Positions 10,211 to 18,736 of a stretch of DNA of 64,000 nt are shown here, piece by piece. Positions within the stretch are counted from its first letter, which is position 1. Every line of letters begins with the position of its first letter. The stretch lies in NCBI RefSeq assembly GCF_001021045.1, contig NZ_CP011545.1, positions 1,054,001-1,118,000 of the forward strand, read 5' to 3'. The notes under the pieces are model-generated. The model was not told where the DNA came from. It did no database searches and saw nothing but the letters and a program-made list of their open reading frames with translations. Source of the stretch: Corynebacterium testudinoris (GTDB lineage: Bacteria > Actinomycetota > Actinomycetes > Mycobacteriales > Mycobacteriaceae). The position numbers and the translations under genes are program-made.

Positions 10211-13200
10211 TAGAACTGCACCTCCTGGGAGCGGCGACGGATGCGGGTGACCTCGTCGCGGTTGTTGCCGGTGGGGCCGATGTAGTTAAAGCCGTAGGTC
10301 AGGTGGCCGTAGCCGCCCGCCACGTGGATCGGCTTGATCATGATGCGGGTCAGGGAGTTGTGGGTTCCGCCGCGGCGGCCCGTGTTCTCATTGAGCGGGG
10401 TGCCAACGGTGCGCTCCTGGGCGTGGTTCATAATCGCCGTGCCCTCCGGGATGCGGTGGGTGACAATGGCGCGGGCGGAGACGATGCCGTTGCGGTTGTA
10501 GACCTCGATCCACTCGTTGTCCGCGACGCCGATCTTTGCGGCGTCCTTGTCTGACATCCACACCACTTGGCCGCCCCGCGAGATGGAGAGCACGTGGAGG
10601 TTGTCAAAGTACTGCGAGTGAATGGACCACTTGTTGTGCGGGGTGAGGTAGCGGACGGTGACTTCCGGGTTACCGTCCTCGCCCTTGACCAGCTGGCCGG
10701 GGTTCGTCTCCCCGTTGAGGTGCAGGCGATCCAACGGTGGGCGATACACCGGCAGGGCCTCGCCGTAGTCGAGGAACCAATCGTGGTCCAGGTAGTAATG
10801 CATGCGACCAGACAGGGTGTGGAAGGGCTTGTCGTATTCGATGTTGATGGAAAAGGCGGTGTAGCGTCGCCCGTCCTTCTTGGAACCGGTCCACTCCGGT
10901 GAGGTAATGACCTCGGTGGGGCGTTCCTTGATCTGGTCCCACCCGATGTGGGTGCTCTCGTTTCCGGCGTAGAGGTCGGACATGTCGGCGCCGACGCGCT
11001 TGCCCTGGTTGGTAAATCCCTCCTTGGCTACCTCGCCGTTGGATACGCCAGACAGGTGCAAGATCATCTCGATGGCCTTGATATCGGTGTCGAGGTCCGG
11101 CAGATTACCAATGGAAGTCTCGCTGGTGCCGTTGATCAGCCCCAACTCCTTCACCTGCTGGGAGACGTTGTAGGCCGTGCCGTGCACACCGGTGCCAAGC
11201 GTGCCGGTCAGCGGACCCAGGTGCGTCCACTTCTCGTAGATCTTGGTGTAGTCACGTTCGATGGGAACGAGTTTGGCCATCGTCGTGCCGGGCACGAGGC
11301 CGGATTCCGCGAGATCAGGGACGATGCCGTTCGGCATGTTCAACTCGTCGGGCGAGTCATGTCCCAGCGGAGCAGTGATGATGTCGGTCTGGGTGCCCAG
11401 CCACTTCACTGCCTGCTCGGCGACGGACTTGGACAGGTCACGGAAGACCTCAAAATCGGTGCGCGTTTCCCACGGCGGGTTGATGGCCGCGTTGAAGGAG
11501 TGAATGAACGGGTGCATGTCCGTGGTGGACAGATCGTGCTTCTCGTACCACGTGGCGGCCGGGAGGACGATGTCGGAGACCAGCGTCGTCGACGTGTTGC
11601 GGAAGTCCGTCGTGAGCATCAAATCGAGCTTGCCCTCGGGGGCCTTCTCCCGCCAGGTGATCGTTTCGGGGCGCTCATCCGCGGTGAGTTCGGTGGCCGT
11701 GGCATCAGAATCAACGCCGAGCATGTGGCGCAGGAAGAACTCGGTGCCCTTGGCGGAGGAACCCATGAGGTTGGTGCGCCAGTTGAGCAAGATGCGCGGC
11801 CAGTTCTCTGGGGCATCCGGGTCCTCGCAGGCGAACTGCATCTCACCGGATTCCAGCTGGTCGACGATGTAATCCTTGACATCCATGCCGGCTGCGGCTG
11901 CCTCGTCGGCCAGGAGGAGGGGGTTGCGGTTGAACTGCGGGTAGGAAGGCATCCAACCGCGCTTCATCGATTCGATGAGGGTGTCCGACAAGGACTTTGT
12001 TCCCACGACACCCCGGTTCGCCAACGGCGAGGCGAGGCGGGAAGCCTTGGAGTTGTCGTAGCGCCACTGATCGGTGGTGAGGTAGTAGAAGCCGGTGGTG
12101 ATCATCTGGCGCGCCGGGCGCTGCCAGTCCAGCGCGAAGGCGTATTGCGACCAGCCGTTCATCGGCCGGAGTTTTTCCTGGCCGACGTAGTGCGCCCAAC
12201 CGCCACCGTTGACGCCCTGGGTGCCACACATGGAGGTCAGGGCCAGGAAGGTGCGGTAGATGCTGTCGGCGTGGAAGTAGTGGTTGACGCCCGCGCCCAT
12301 GATGATCTGCGAGCGTCCCTTGGAGTCCACCGCGTTCTGCGCGAATTCGCGGCCAATGCGGATGGCGGCGTTGGCGGGCACGCCCGTGAGTTCCTCTTGC
12401 CAGGCGGGGGTGCCCGGCGAGGTGGCGTCGTGGAAGTCAGTGGGCCACTGGCCGGGGAGATCGAGGTCGGGGCGGGGCACGCCGTAGTGGGCGAGCATGA
12501 CGTCGAAGACGGTGGTGACCTTGTGTCCGTCGACGACCCGGTAGGGGACGCCGCGGGTGATAATGCCGGCGCCGATGGGCCCGGTGCCGTTGACATCGTC
12601 GGGGTCGGCGTCGAGGTCGAAGCGGGGCAGGAGGATCTCGGTGGTGCAGAAGTCCTCAGTATCGGCGATGGATAGCACGGTGTCCACGCCGTCTTGGCGG
12701 AGGTTCCACTTGCCGGTGCCGTCGTCGCCGTAGCGATCGGCCAGGGTTCCGCCCGGATCGACGATGGCGCCATCGGCCTGCATCATGAGCAGTCGGTGGG
12801 AGGCGTTGGGTGTGGAGCGGAGCTCGGCGTGGGAATCATCGAGCAGCGAGGCGGTGAGGAACTTGCCCGGGGTCAGTGAGCCATCCTCGCGCTCGTCGAG
12901 GGAGATGAGGAAGGGCGAGTCGGTGTATTTGCGCATGTAGTCGAGGAAGAAGGGGGTCTTCTTCGCCACGTGGAACTCCGAGAGGATGACGTGTCCCATG
13001 GCGAAAGCCAGGGCGGCGTCGGTACCCGGATCGATGCGCAGCCATTCATCGGCAAACTTGGTGTTGTCGGCGAAGTCGGGCGAGACGACAACAACTTTGG
13101 TGCCGTTGTAGCGGGTTTCCACCATGAAGTGGGAATCCGGGGTGCGGGTGACGGGGATGTTGGAGCCCCACATCATGAGGTAGGAGGAGTTGTACCAGTC

Positions 13201-13935
13201 GCCCGATTCCGGGACGTCGGTCTGGTCACCGAAGGTCTGCGGGGAGGCGGGTGGCAGGTCGGCGTACCAGTCGTAGAAGGAGAGGGCGACACCGCCGATC
13301 ATCTGCAGGAAGCGGGTACCGGCGCCGTAAGAGACCTGTGACATCGCGGGGATGACGGTGAAGCCGGCCACTCGGTCCGGGCCGTACTGGCGGATGGTGT
13401 AAGTGTGGGCGGCTGCCGCGATCTCGATGGCCTCTTCGTAGGAGATGCGGATGAGGCCGCCCTTGCCGCGCTGGGAGACGTAGGCGTGGCGTTTCTCGGG
13501 CGTTTCCACGATCTCGCGCCAGGCCAGCACCGGATCGCCGAGGCGGGCTTTGGCCTCGCGGTACATGTCCACGAGGACGCCGCGGGCGTAGGGGAAGCGG
13601 ATGCGGGTGGGGGAGTAGGTGTACCAGGAGAAGGAGGCGCCGCGGGGGCAGCCGCGGGGCTCATAGTCCGGCATGTCCGGGCTCGTGGTGGGGTAGTCCA
13701 CGGCCTGGGATTCCCAGGTGATCACGCCGTCTTTGACGTAGACCTTCCAGGAGCAGGAGCCGGTGCAGTTGACGCCGTGGGTGGAGCGGACCATCTTGTC
13801 GAAGGACCAGCGGTTGCGGTAGAAGATGTCGGCTTGGCGGCCACCCTTGAGGAAGAGCTGCTGGCCGCTGTCGGAGACTTGGCCTTTGCGCAGGTAGCTG
13901 CCGAACTTAAACAGCGGGTTGGCGGTGGTAGTCAT
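10210..13935 (-). CDS. narG: Respiratory nitrate reductase alpha subunit
   Basis: Catalytic subunit with bis-MGD molybdenum cofactor, reducing nitrate to nitrite on the cytoplasmic side. The 1241-residue length is normal. The FS0 cluster ligands are visible as H53, C57, C61 and C96 (STHGVNCTGSCSW and PRGCPRG). The conserved stretches TDVPESGDWYNSSYLM and SNIPVTRTPDSHF surround the Mo-binding region. No twin-arginine signal is seen, consistent with the cytoplasm-facing NarG type. It follows narK after 39 bases. Confidence 0.97.
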   Translation of the reverse strand: MTTTANPLFKFGSYLRKGQVSDSGQQLFLKGGRQADIFYRNRWSFDKMVRSTHGVNCTGSCSWKVYVKDGVITWESQAVDYPTTSPDMPDYEPRGCPRGASFSWYTYSPTRIRFPYARGVLVDMYREAKARLGDPVLAWREIVETPEKRHAYVSQRGKGGLIRISYEEAIEIAAAAHTYTIRQYGPDRVAGFTVIPAMSQVSYGAGTRFLQMIGGVALSFYDWYADLPPASPQTFGDQTDVPESGDWYNSSYLMMWGSNIPVTRTPDSHFMVETRYNGTKVVVVSPDFADNTKFADEWLRIDPGTDAALAFAMGHVILSEFHVAKKTPFFLDYMRKYTDSPFLISLDEREDGSLTPGKFLTASLLDDSHAELRSTPNASHRLLMMQADGAIVDPGGTLADRYGDDGTGKWNLRQDGVDTVLSIADTEDFCTTEILLPRFDLDADPDDVNGTGPIGAGIITRGVPYRVVDGHKVTTVFDVMLAHYGVPRPDLDLPGQWPTDFHDATSPGTPAWQEELTGVPANAAIRIGREFAQNAVDSKGRSQIIMGAGVNHYFHADSIYRTFLALTSMCGTQGVNGGGWAHYVGQEKLRPMNGWSQYAFALDWQRPARQMITTGFYYLTTDQWRYDNSKASRLASPLANRGVVGTKSLSDTLIESMKRGWMPSYPQFNRNPLLLADEAAAAGMDVKDYIVDQLESGEMQFACEDPDAPENWPRILLNWRTNLMGSSAKGTEFFLRHMLGVDSDATATELTADERPETITWREKAPEGKLDLMLTTDFRNTSTTLVSDIVLPAATWYEKHDLSTTDMHPFIHSFNAAINPPWETRTDFEVFRDLSKSVAEQAVKWLGTQTDIITAPLGHDSPDELNMPNGIVPDLAESGLVPGTTMAKLVPIERDYTKIYEKWTHLGPLTGTLGTGVHGTAYNVSQQVKELGLINGTSETSIGNLPDLDTDIKAIEMILHLSGVSNGEVAKEGFTNQGKRVGADMSDLYAGNESTHIGWDQIKERPTEVITSPEWTGSKKDGRRYTAFSINIEYDKPFHTLSGRMHYYLDHDWFLDYGEALPVYRPPLDRLHLNGETNPGQLVKGEDGNPEVTVRYLTPHNKWSIHSQYFDNLHVLSISRGGQVVWMSDKDAAKIGVADNEWIEVYNRNGIVSARAIVTHRIPEGTAIMNHAQERTVGTPLNENTGRRGGTHNSLTRIMIKPIHVAGGYGHLTYGFNYIGPTGNNRDEVTRIRRRSQEVQF

Positions 13936-13974
13936 GGGATGGGTAGTCCTTTTCGGTAGCTCGGGGGAGGTGAG

Positions 13975-15309
13975 TTAACCGGGGAATGGGGCATTGGGGC
14001 GGGCGTAGTAGATCCACACGAGGGTGGTGGCGAAGGCGAAGAAGACGACGCAGCCCCAGAAGAAGGTGGAGGGGGCGATCATGGAGAGCATGACGCCGAC
14101 GATGAAGGGGCCGAAGGCGGCGATGGCACCGGTCCAGCCGATGACGCCGCCGGCTTGGCGCTTGGGCAGGATCATGGGCATTTGTTTGAAGGTGGAGGCG
14201 TTGCCCACGCCGGAGAAGAAGAACAGGAAGAGCATGGCGCCGAGGAACCACCAGAAGTCATCCGGGGAGTCGGGGGTGAGGAAGAGGGCGGCGACGATGG
14301 TGGAGATGGTCATGCCAACGCCGGCGAAGAAGGTCCAGATGGCTCCGCCGTAGCGGTCGCACAGGGGGCCCCAGGCGGCGCGGACAAGGGAGCCGATGAG
14401 TGGGCCGAGGAAGGCGAACGCGGCACCCTTGGGCAGGTCTTCGATGGCGTAGGTGGCGGCGAACTCGGAATTGCGGCCGTAGACGTTGTTGATGATCAGC
14501 GCGAGTTGGGCGGCGAAGCCGGAGAACGCACCGAAGGTCATGAGGTAGGCGATGGTGAGGATCCAGGTGTTTTTGTTGCTGAAGATGTCCATCTGCTGCC
14601 TGAAGTTCGCCTTGACGGGAACATCTTTGAGGAACACCCAGGCGACGATGGCCATGACGATGGCCCACGGCACCATGAAGATGGCGGGGTTGTGGACGAA
14701 GAGTTCGCCATCGCCTGTGCGTTGCGGGGCGATGAAGCCGATGCCCAGCAGGGTCACGCCCATGAGCCACGGGGCGACAAGCAGGATGAAGGAGACACCG
14801 AAGTTGCCCAGTCCGGCCTGCAGACCGAGGGCGGTACCGGCTAGGCGCTTCGGGAAGAAGTAGCCGGTAGAGGGCATGAAGCCGGAGAACACTCCGCCGC
14901 CGATACCGGCGAGGAAGGCCAGGCACAGCAGCCACCAGAAGGGGGTGTCGGTGTTTTGGACGGCGAAGAACCAGCCGAGCATGGGGATGACGAACAGGAG
15001 GGAGGAGATGGAGATGAGTTTCCGGGTGCCCAGGATGGGTGGGAGGAACATGAACACCAGGCGCAGGAGGCCGCCGGCGAGGCCGGGCAGGGAGGTGAGC
15101 CAGTAGAGCTGGGAGGTGGAGAGATCAAAGCCGATCTGGTTGAGCACTGGGGCGATGGCGGATACCAGGTACCAGGTACAGAAGGCCATGAAGAGGGTGA
15201 AGGTGGTGATCCAGAGGGTTCGCCAGGCTATGCCGGAGTCCCAGTTTTCTTCCTTCTCGGGGTCCCAGCCATGGAGGACCCGGCCTTCGGTGTTGAGGGC
15301 TGTTGACAT
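13975..15309 (-). CDS. narK: Nitrate/nitrite transporter of the MFS family
   Basis: Imports nitrate and/or exchanges it for nitrite. The chosen ATG at 15309 has a GAGGAA ribosome-binding site 6 bases upstream; an in-frame GTG at 15327 would place that site inside the gene. The 444-residue product has about 12 membrane segments, a long N-terminal arm (HGWDPEKEENWDSGIAWRTL), a glycine-rich FLAGIGGGVFSGFMPSTGYFFP segment in two adjoining halves and an FFSGVGNASTFKQMPMI segment, both typical of NarK. It is the first gene of the nar-mod-arnR run, with an AT-rich regulatory gap upstream. Confidence 0.94.
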   Translation of the reverse strand: MSTALNTEGRVLHGWDPEKEENWDSGIAWRTLWITTFTLFMAFCTWYLVSAIAPVLNQIGFDLSTSQLYWLTSLPGLAGGLLRLVFMFLPPILGTRKLISISSLLFVIPMLGWFFAVQNTDTPFWWLLCLAFLAGIGGGVFSGFMPSTGYFFPKRLAGTALGLQAGLGNFGVSFILLVAPWLMGVTLLGIGFIAPQRTGDGELFVHNPAIFMVPWAIVMAIVAWVFLKDVPVKANFRQQMDIFSNKNTWILTIAYLMTFGAFSGFAAQLALIINNVYGRNSEFAATYAIEDLPKGAAFAFLGPLIGSLVRAAWGPLCDRYGGAIWTFFAGVGMTISTIVAALFLTPDSPDDFWWFLGAMLFLFFFSGVGNASTFKQMPMILPKRQAGGVIGWTGAIAAFGPFIVGVMLSMIAPSTFFWGCVVFFAFATTLVWIYYARPNAPFPG

Positions 15310-15518
15310 GAATTCCTCACTCGTCACAAGGGGTGGATGATTAGTTAATGCTGGACGTTTGTTAATTACACGGTATAGGCTCTGACCTGCGATGTCTATT
15401 AATTAACACGAATAGTGATTAACTATTTAGGGCATGAATCTGTTGCGGAATTGACTAAAATTCACGACGTCGCTGGTAGCTCGATCGGGCGCCCACCCCA
15501 CCACAGACAGGACTCATC
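15310..15518. promoter_or_regulatory. AT-rich divergent control region between narK and mog
   Basis: The 209-base gap is much richer in A and T than its surroundings. TGTTAATTA at 15360-15368 and its inverse TAATTAACA at 15400-15408 are 31 bases apart, and AATAGT-GATTA-ACTATT at 15411-15427 forms a further palindrome. It must hold the narK promoter and probably the mog promoter (a TAAAAT candidate -10 near 15456). ArnR, GlxR and other regulators control narK in C. glutamicum, so these are candidate operators. No exact TGTGA-N6-TCACA site was found here. Confidence 0.6.
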
Positions 15519-15998
15519 ATGGGAACCACCCTCACCGCGGTGATCATCGTCGCCTCGGATCGCGTCAGCAGCGGCGAGCGGGAGGATGCCTCCGGCCCGC
15601 TCGCCCAGCGACTGCTGGCCGAAGCGGGCATCGCGGGAGACATCGTCATCGTCGAGGAAGGCTTCGAGGCGGTCTCGGCCGCGCTTGCCGACGCCCGCGC
15701 CAACCACCACCGCCTCATCCTCACCGTCGGCGGCACGGGCCTAGGCCCGCGCAATCAAACTCCGGAGGCCACCGAGCCGCTGCTCGCCGTCGTGCTCACG
15801 GGATTGATGACGCAGATCCTGCTCGAAGGCCTGGCGCACTCGCCGTGCGCGGGACTCTCGCGAGCCCTCATCGGACTCACCGGGCGCGGCCCCGATGATG
15901 CCCTCATCATCAATTCGCCCAGCTCGAAAGGCGCGGTCCGGGACACCCTCGGCGTCGTGGTGCCTTTGCTGCCCAACATTTTTGAGCGCTTAAGCTAA
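15519..15998 (+). CDS. mog: Molybdopterin adenylyltransferase MogA/MoaB type
   Basis: Activates molybdopterin by adenylation before molybdenum insertion by MoeA. The 159-residue protein starts with VIIVASDRVSSGEREDASG and has the MPT-binding GGTGLGPRNQTPEAT and LIINSPSSKGAVRDTL motifs of the MogA/MoaB family. It is transcribed away from narK, so the nar operon and a cofactor gene share one regulatory gap. Its TAA stop overlaps the convergent methyltransferase stop in CTAA. Confidence 0.9.
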   Translation: MGTTLTAVIIVASDRVSSGEREDASGPLAQRLLAEAGIAGDIVIVEEGFEAVSAALADARANHHRLILTVGGTGLGPRNQTPEATEPLLAVVLTGLMTQILLEGLAHSPCAGLSRALIGLTGRGPDDALIINSPSSKGAVRDTLGVVVPLLPNIFERLS

Positions 15999-17263
15999 CG
16001 CAACTCCCCGTAGACGACGCTCCCGCCGCCCTGCCAGCCACTATCGGCTGAGATGCCGGATTGCTCCCCGGCGATGACATCCCGCAGGCGGGCCAGGGCG
16101 ATCGTTTCCACCCATTCGCGCTGTTCGATCCCGATGTAGCGGCGGCCCAGCTTATGGGCGACAGCCGCGGTGGTCCCGGAACCGAGATGATAGTCGAGGA
16201 CCACATCCCCGGGTTCGGTGAACATCTCAATGAGCTGGCGTAGGAGCGATTCGGGCTTTTTGCCGTTGCGAAAGCTCACGCCCCCTTCGGCGGCGACCTT
16301 GTTGTATGCCTCGTGCACGTCGAGGAAGTTGGGGTAGGGGATGCGCGTGTGCGTCGAACCTTCCGGCACGCCCTGGAAGTAGGAGCCATTGCGATTGCCC
16401 GGTTTGGGGGTGTGGAAGAAACGGTGGCCGAGGCCATCGGCGCCGATGCCGGGGACGCGGATAAGCGTGAGGGGTGCTAAGTCCAGCGGTTCCAGATTCG
16501 CGACCCAGAACCGCCCCGAGGAGTTTTTCTCCCGCAGCGTGCCGCGGATGGAGTGGGTGCGGAAGGTGCCCTGGCCGGGGCCGACGTCGATTGCCTGCCA
16601 GGACTGGGGTGGGTAGATGGTGCAGGCGCGGCCGTCGAGAAGCATCGGTGTGCCGGGGCCGGTGACCTCGACCTCCCAGCGGTAGTCGGCGAGATCGCGC
16701 TCGCGGAGCTGGCCCGGCATGCGGAAGGCTGGGCTCGTGGCGTAGATGAGGATCTGCTCCACGACATCGTTGAATTGCTTATCGGCCGTGAGGGCCCGGC
16801 CGGGGTGGCGGACCAGCGCATGAATGACGGCGACCTTGTGCAGCCCTTCGGTCTGATCGAGCAGGACCTCGAGGTAGGCCGATTGGTGGAAGGAGCATTG
16901 GACGATGACCACGGCGTCGTCGCGAAGCAACGGCAAGGCGGCGTCGATCCGGGATTGCATGAAGCTCAGCCAATCAGCCCGGCTGCGCTTGTCGGCGTAG
17001 AGATAATCGGAGCTGCCGGTGTTGTACGGCGGGTCGATGTAGATGAGGCGAACGCTGCCCGCCACGTGGGGGCGCAGCGCCTGCAGCGCGGGGAGATTAT
17101 CGCCGCGGAGGATGAGGTTGTCGGCGGGGTCGAACGCGGATACCGCTTCCGTGCCTTCAGCCGAATACCTGGTGAGCCCGCTCAGCTGATAGCTGCCCGC
17201 CTCATCGGGGGAGGCATCGCCGGGGTGGGACCAGGTGAGTCTGACCTCCGGCGACTGGGACAT
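15995..17263 (-). CDS. Orphan DNA methyltransferase, type III Mod-like (beta class)
   Basis: S-adenosylmethionine-dependent DNA methyltransferase, probably N6-adenine. Motif IV DPPYNTG begins at residue 77 and motif I DYHLGSGTT lies at 357-365, followed by AVAHKLGRRYIGIEQ; this order is that of beta-class enzymes, and the motif I region resembles type III Mod subunits. The variable middle (about 150-340) should hold the target-recognition domain. At 422 residues it is short for a type III Mod, and no restriction subunit lies nearby, so it is probably a solitary methyltransferase. It interrupts a molybdenum and nitrogen-oxide cluster, which suggests an independent insertion. Confidence 0.88.
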   Translation of the reverse strand: MSQSPEVRLTWSHPGDASPDEAGSYQLSGLTRYSAEGTEAVSAFDPADNLILRGDNLPALQALRPHVAGSVRLIYIDPPYNTGSSDYLYADKRSRADWLSFMQSRIDAALPLLRDDAVVIVQCSFHQSAYLEVLLDQTEGLHKVAVIHALVRHPGRALTADKQFNDVVEQILIYATSPAFRMPGQLRERDLADYRWEVEVTGPGTPMLLDGRACTIYPPQSWQAIDVGPGQGTFRTHSIRGTLREKNSSGRFWVANLEPLDLAPLTLIRVPGIGADGLGHRFFHTPKPGNRNGSYFQGVPEGSTHTRIPYPNFLDVHEAYNKVAAEGGVSFRNGKKPESLLRQLIEMFTEPGDVVLDYHLGSGTTAAVAHKLGRRYIGIEQREWVETIALARLRDVIAGEQSGISADSGWQGGGSVVYGELR

Positions 17264-17293
17264 GCCTGCGATTCTAGTCCCGACAAACGGCGG

Positions 17294-17545
17294 CTACGCC
17301 GTGCGGGTGAACTTCAGGTGCCACTCCTCGGGGCCCTCCTGGAGGTAGGTGACCTCGAAATCCTCCGCGCGGTTGTCCACTTCCTGCAGCAGCGGCAGCG
17401 GGTTGTGCGGGGCGATGAGGATCATGGATTCACCGACCTGGCGGGTATCGAGTGCCCCGTGGATGGCGCCGTGACGCACGGCGTGGGGGATCTGCGAGGC
17501 GTTGAGGGTGGGGATGTCCTGGGAGAGGGGAAGCTGCATGCCCAT
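17294..17545 (-). CDS. DUF2249 (SirA-like fold) small protein
   Basis: An 83-residue soluble protein. The pattern ALDTRQVGESMILIAPHNPLP followed by LLQEVDNR and a C-terminal EEWHLKFTR matches DUF2249, where a conserved His in a D-x-x-P-L-like turn is typical. DUF2249 genes often sit in nitrite- and NO-related clusters; the biochemical role is not known. The first of two ATGs (17545) is chosen because an AAAGG lies 11 bases upstream. It diverges from the membrane protein at 17612 across a palindromic control region. Confidence 0.72.
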   Translation of the reverse strand: MGMQLPLSQDIPTLNASQIPHAVRHGAIHGALDTRQVGESMILIAPHNPLPLLQEVDNRAEDFEVTYLQEGPEEWHLKFTRTA

Positions 17546-17569
17546 GGGGTGGGTGCCTTTCTGGAAAAG

Positions 17570-17594
17570 AGGGTGGATGGTCAGTTTCCACCCT
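17570..17594. promoter_or_regulatory. Perfect 8-base inverted repeat in divergent promoter region
   Basis: AGGGTGGA at 17570-17577 and TCCACCCT at 17587-17594 are perfect inverted copies separated by 9 bases. The element is centred in the 66-base gap between the DUF2249 gene and the NnrS-like gene, where it can act on both divergent promoters. A terminator role is unlikely because both genes point away from it. The binding protein is unknown; an NO- or nitrite-responsive regulator is the natural guess. Confidence 0.62.
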
Positions 17595-17611
17595 AGAGCA
17601 GATTTAGTACG

Positions 17612-18736
17612 ATGAAAACCGTGAAAAATAAGCAGGGCCGCGGACCCACCGGGCGAGCCCCCATCTGGCCGCGAGGAGTGTTGCTGGCCTTCGCCGGTGC
17701 CTCCATGCTCACCGGGCTTGTGGCCGGGCTAACGCTCCTCGGAATCTGGACCGATACCCCGGCCGCCTCCCTGGGCGAAGACCACGGGCCGCTCATGGTT
17801 TTCGGTTTCGTTGGCGGCGCCATCGGGCTCGAGAGAACAGTCGCAGCGAAAACTACCTGGGCCTGGGCTGGCCCCATCGCCAATGCCCTCGGCGTGGTCA
17901 CCGTGTTAGCTGGCTTCCCCCGCGCCGTCCCCGCCGCCGCCTTCACCATCTCCTTCCTCGTCCTCGGGGCCGTGTACGTGCTCATCTACCAGCGCCAAGC
18001 CAGCCTGTCCCTACTCGTCCAAGCCAGCGGCGTCATCGGCGGAGTCATGGCTGCGGTCACGTGGGGCAGTGGCGCCGACTTCGCCGACGTTGTCCCCTTC
18101 GCCGTGGTCTTCGCCGTCGCGACGATCATCGGCGAACGCATGGAACTCGCCCGCGTCTCCTTTACCGGAACCGCTGCAGAAAAACTCATCACCTCGCTCA
18201 TCATCGCCCTCGTGGTGTCCTCCCTGGTGTTTGCCTTGAGCCCCCAGGTCGGGTTCTTCAGCATGGGCGTGCTGCTGATAGCCACCGCCTTAGTCACCGT
18301 CCGCGTCGATGCCGCCCGACGCCTCGTCCACGCCGGGAAGCTGCCCCGCTACACCGCCATCTGCATGCTGCTGGGCTACGCCTGGCTCACCGTCGCCGGG
18401 CTGCTGTGGATCGGATTCGGGCACACCCGCGCCGGGCACCTGCACGACGCCGCGGTCCACTCCATCTTCTTGGGGTTTGTCGTCTCCATGATCTTTGCCC
18501 ACGCCCCCTTCATCCTCGGCGGGGTCATCCGCCGGACCATTCCCTTCCACCCGGCGCTGTACGTACCCGTGGTCCTGCTCCACGGCGGACTGGCTGTGCG
18601 GGTAATCGCGGACCTCCGCGCAGCGAACACCGCATGGGTGAGCGGCGGCATCATCAACGTCCTCGCGATCTTGCTTTTCGCTCTCACCAGCGTCATCCTC
18701 ATCACCACAAGGACAAGGCGGCCTGCTCGTGGCTGA
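17612..18736 (+). CDS. Polytopic membrane protein, NnrS/heme-copper-like
   Basis: A 374-residue protein with about ten hydrophobic segments. Histidine-bearing helices are visible: EDHGPLMVFGFVGGAIGLER near residue 55, and GHLHDAAVHSIFLGFVV with SMIFAHAPFILGG near 280, a pattern reminiscent of NnrS, a heme- and copper-containing membrane protein linked to NO metabolism. It is the first gene of a three-gene run ending in nitrite reductase and overlaps the next gene by 8 bases. An NnrS-like role in NO handling, or a redox or copper-delivery role for the reductase, are both possible. Family assignment is by pattern only. Confidence 0.6.
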   Translation: MKTVKNKQGRGPTGRAPIWPRGVLLAFAGASMLTGLVAGLTLLGIWTDTPAASLGEDHGPLMVFGFVGGAIGLERTVAAKTTWAWAGPIANALGVVTVLAGFPRAVPAAAFTISFLVLGAVYVLIYQRQASLSLLVQASGVIGGVMAAVTWGSGADFADVVPFAVVFAVATIIGERMELARVSFTGTAAEKLITSLIIALVVSSLVFALSPQVGFFSMGVLLIATALVTVRVDAARRLVHAGKLPRYTAICMLLGYAWLTVAGLLWIGFGHTRAGHLHDAAVHSIFLGFVVSMIFAHAPFILGGVIRRTIPFHPALYVPVVLLHGGLAVRVIADLRAANTAWVSGGIINVLAILLFALTSVILITTRTRRPARG

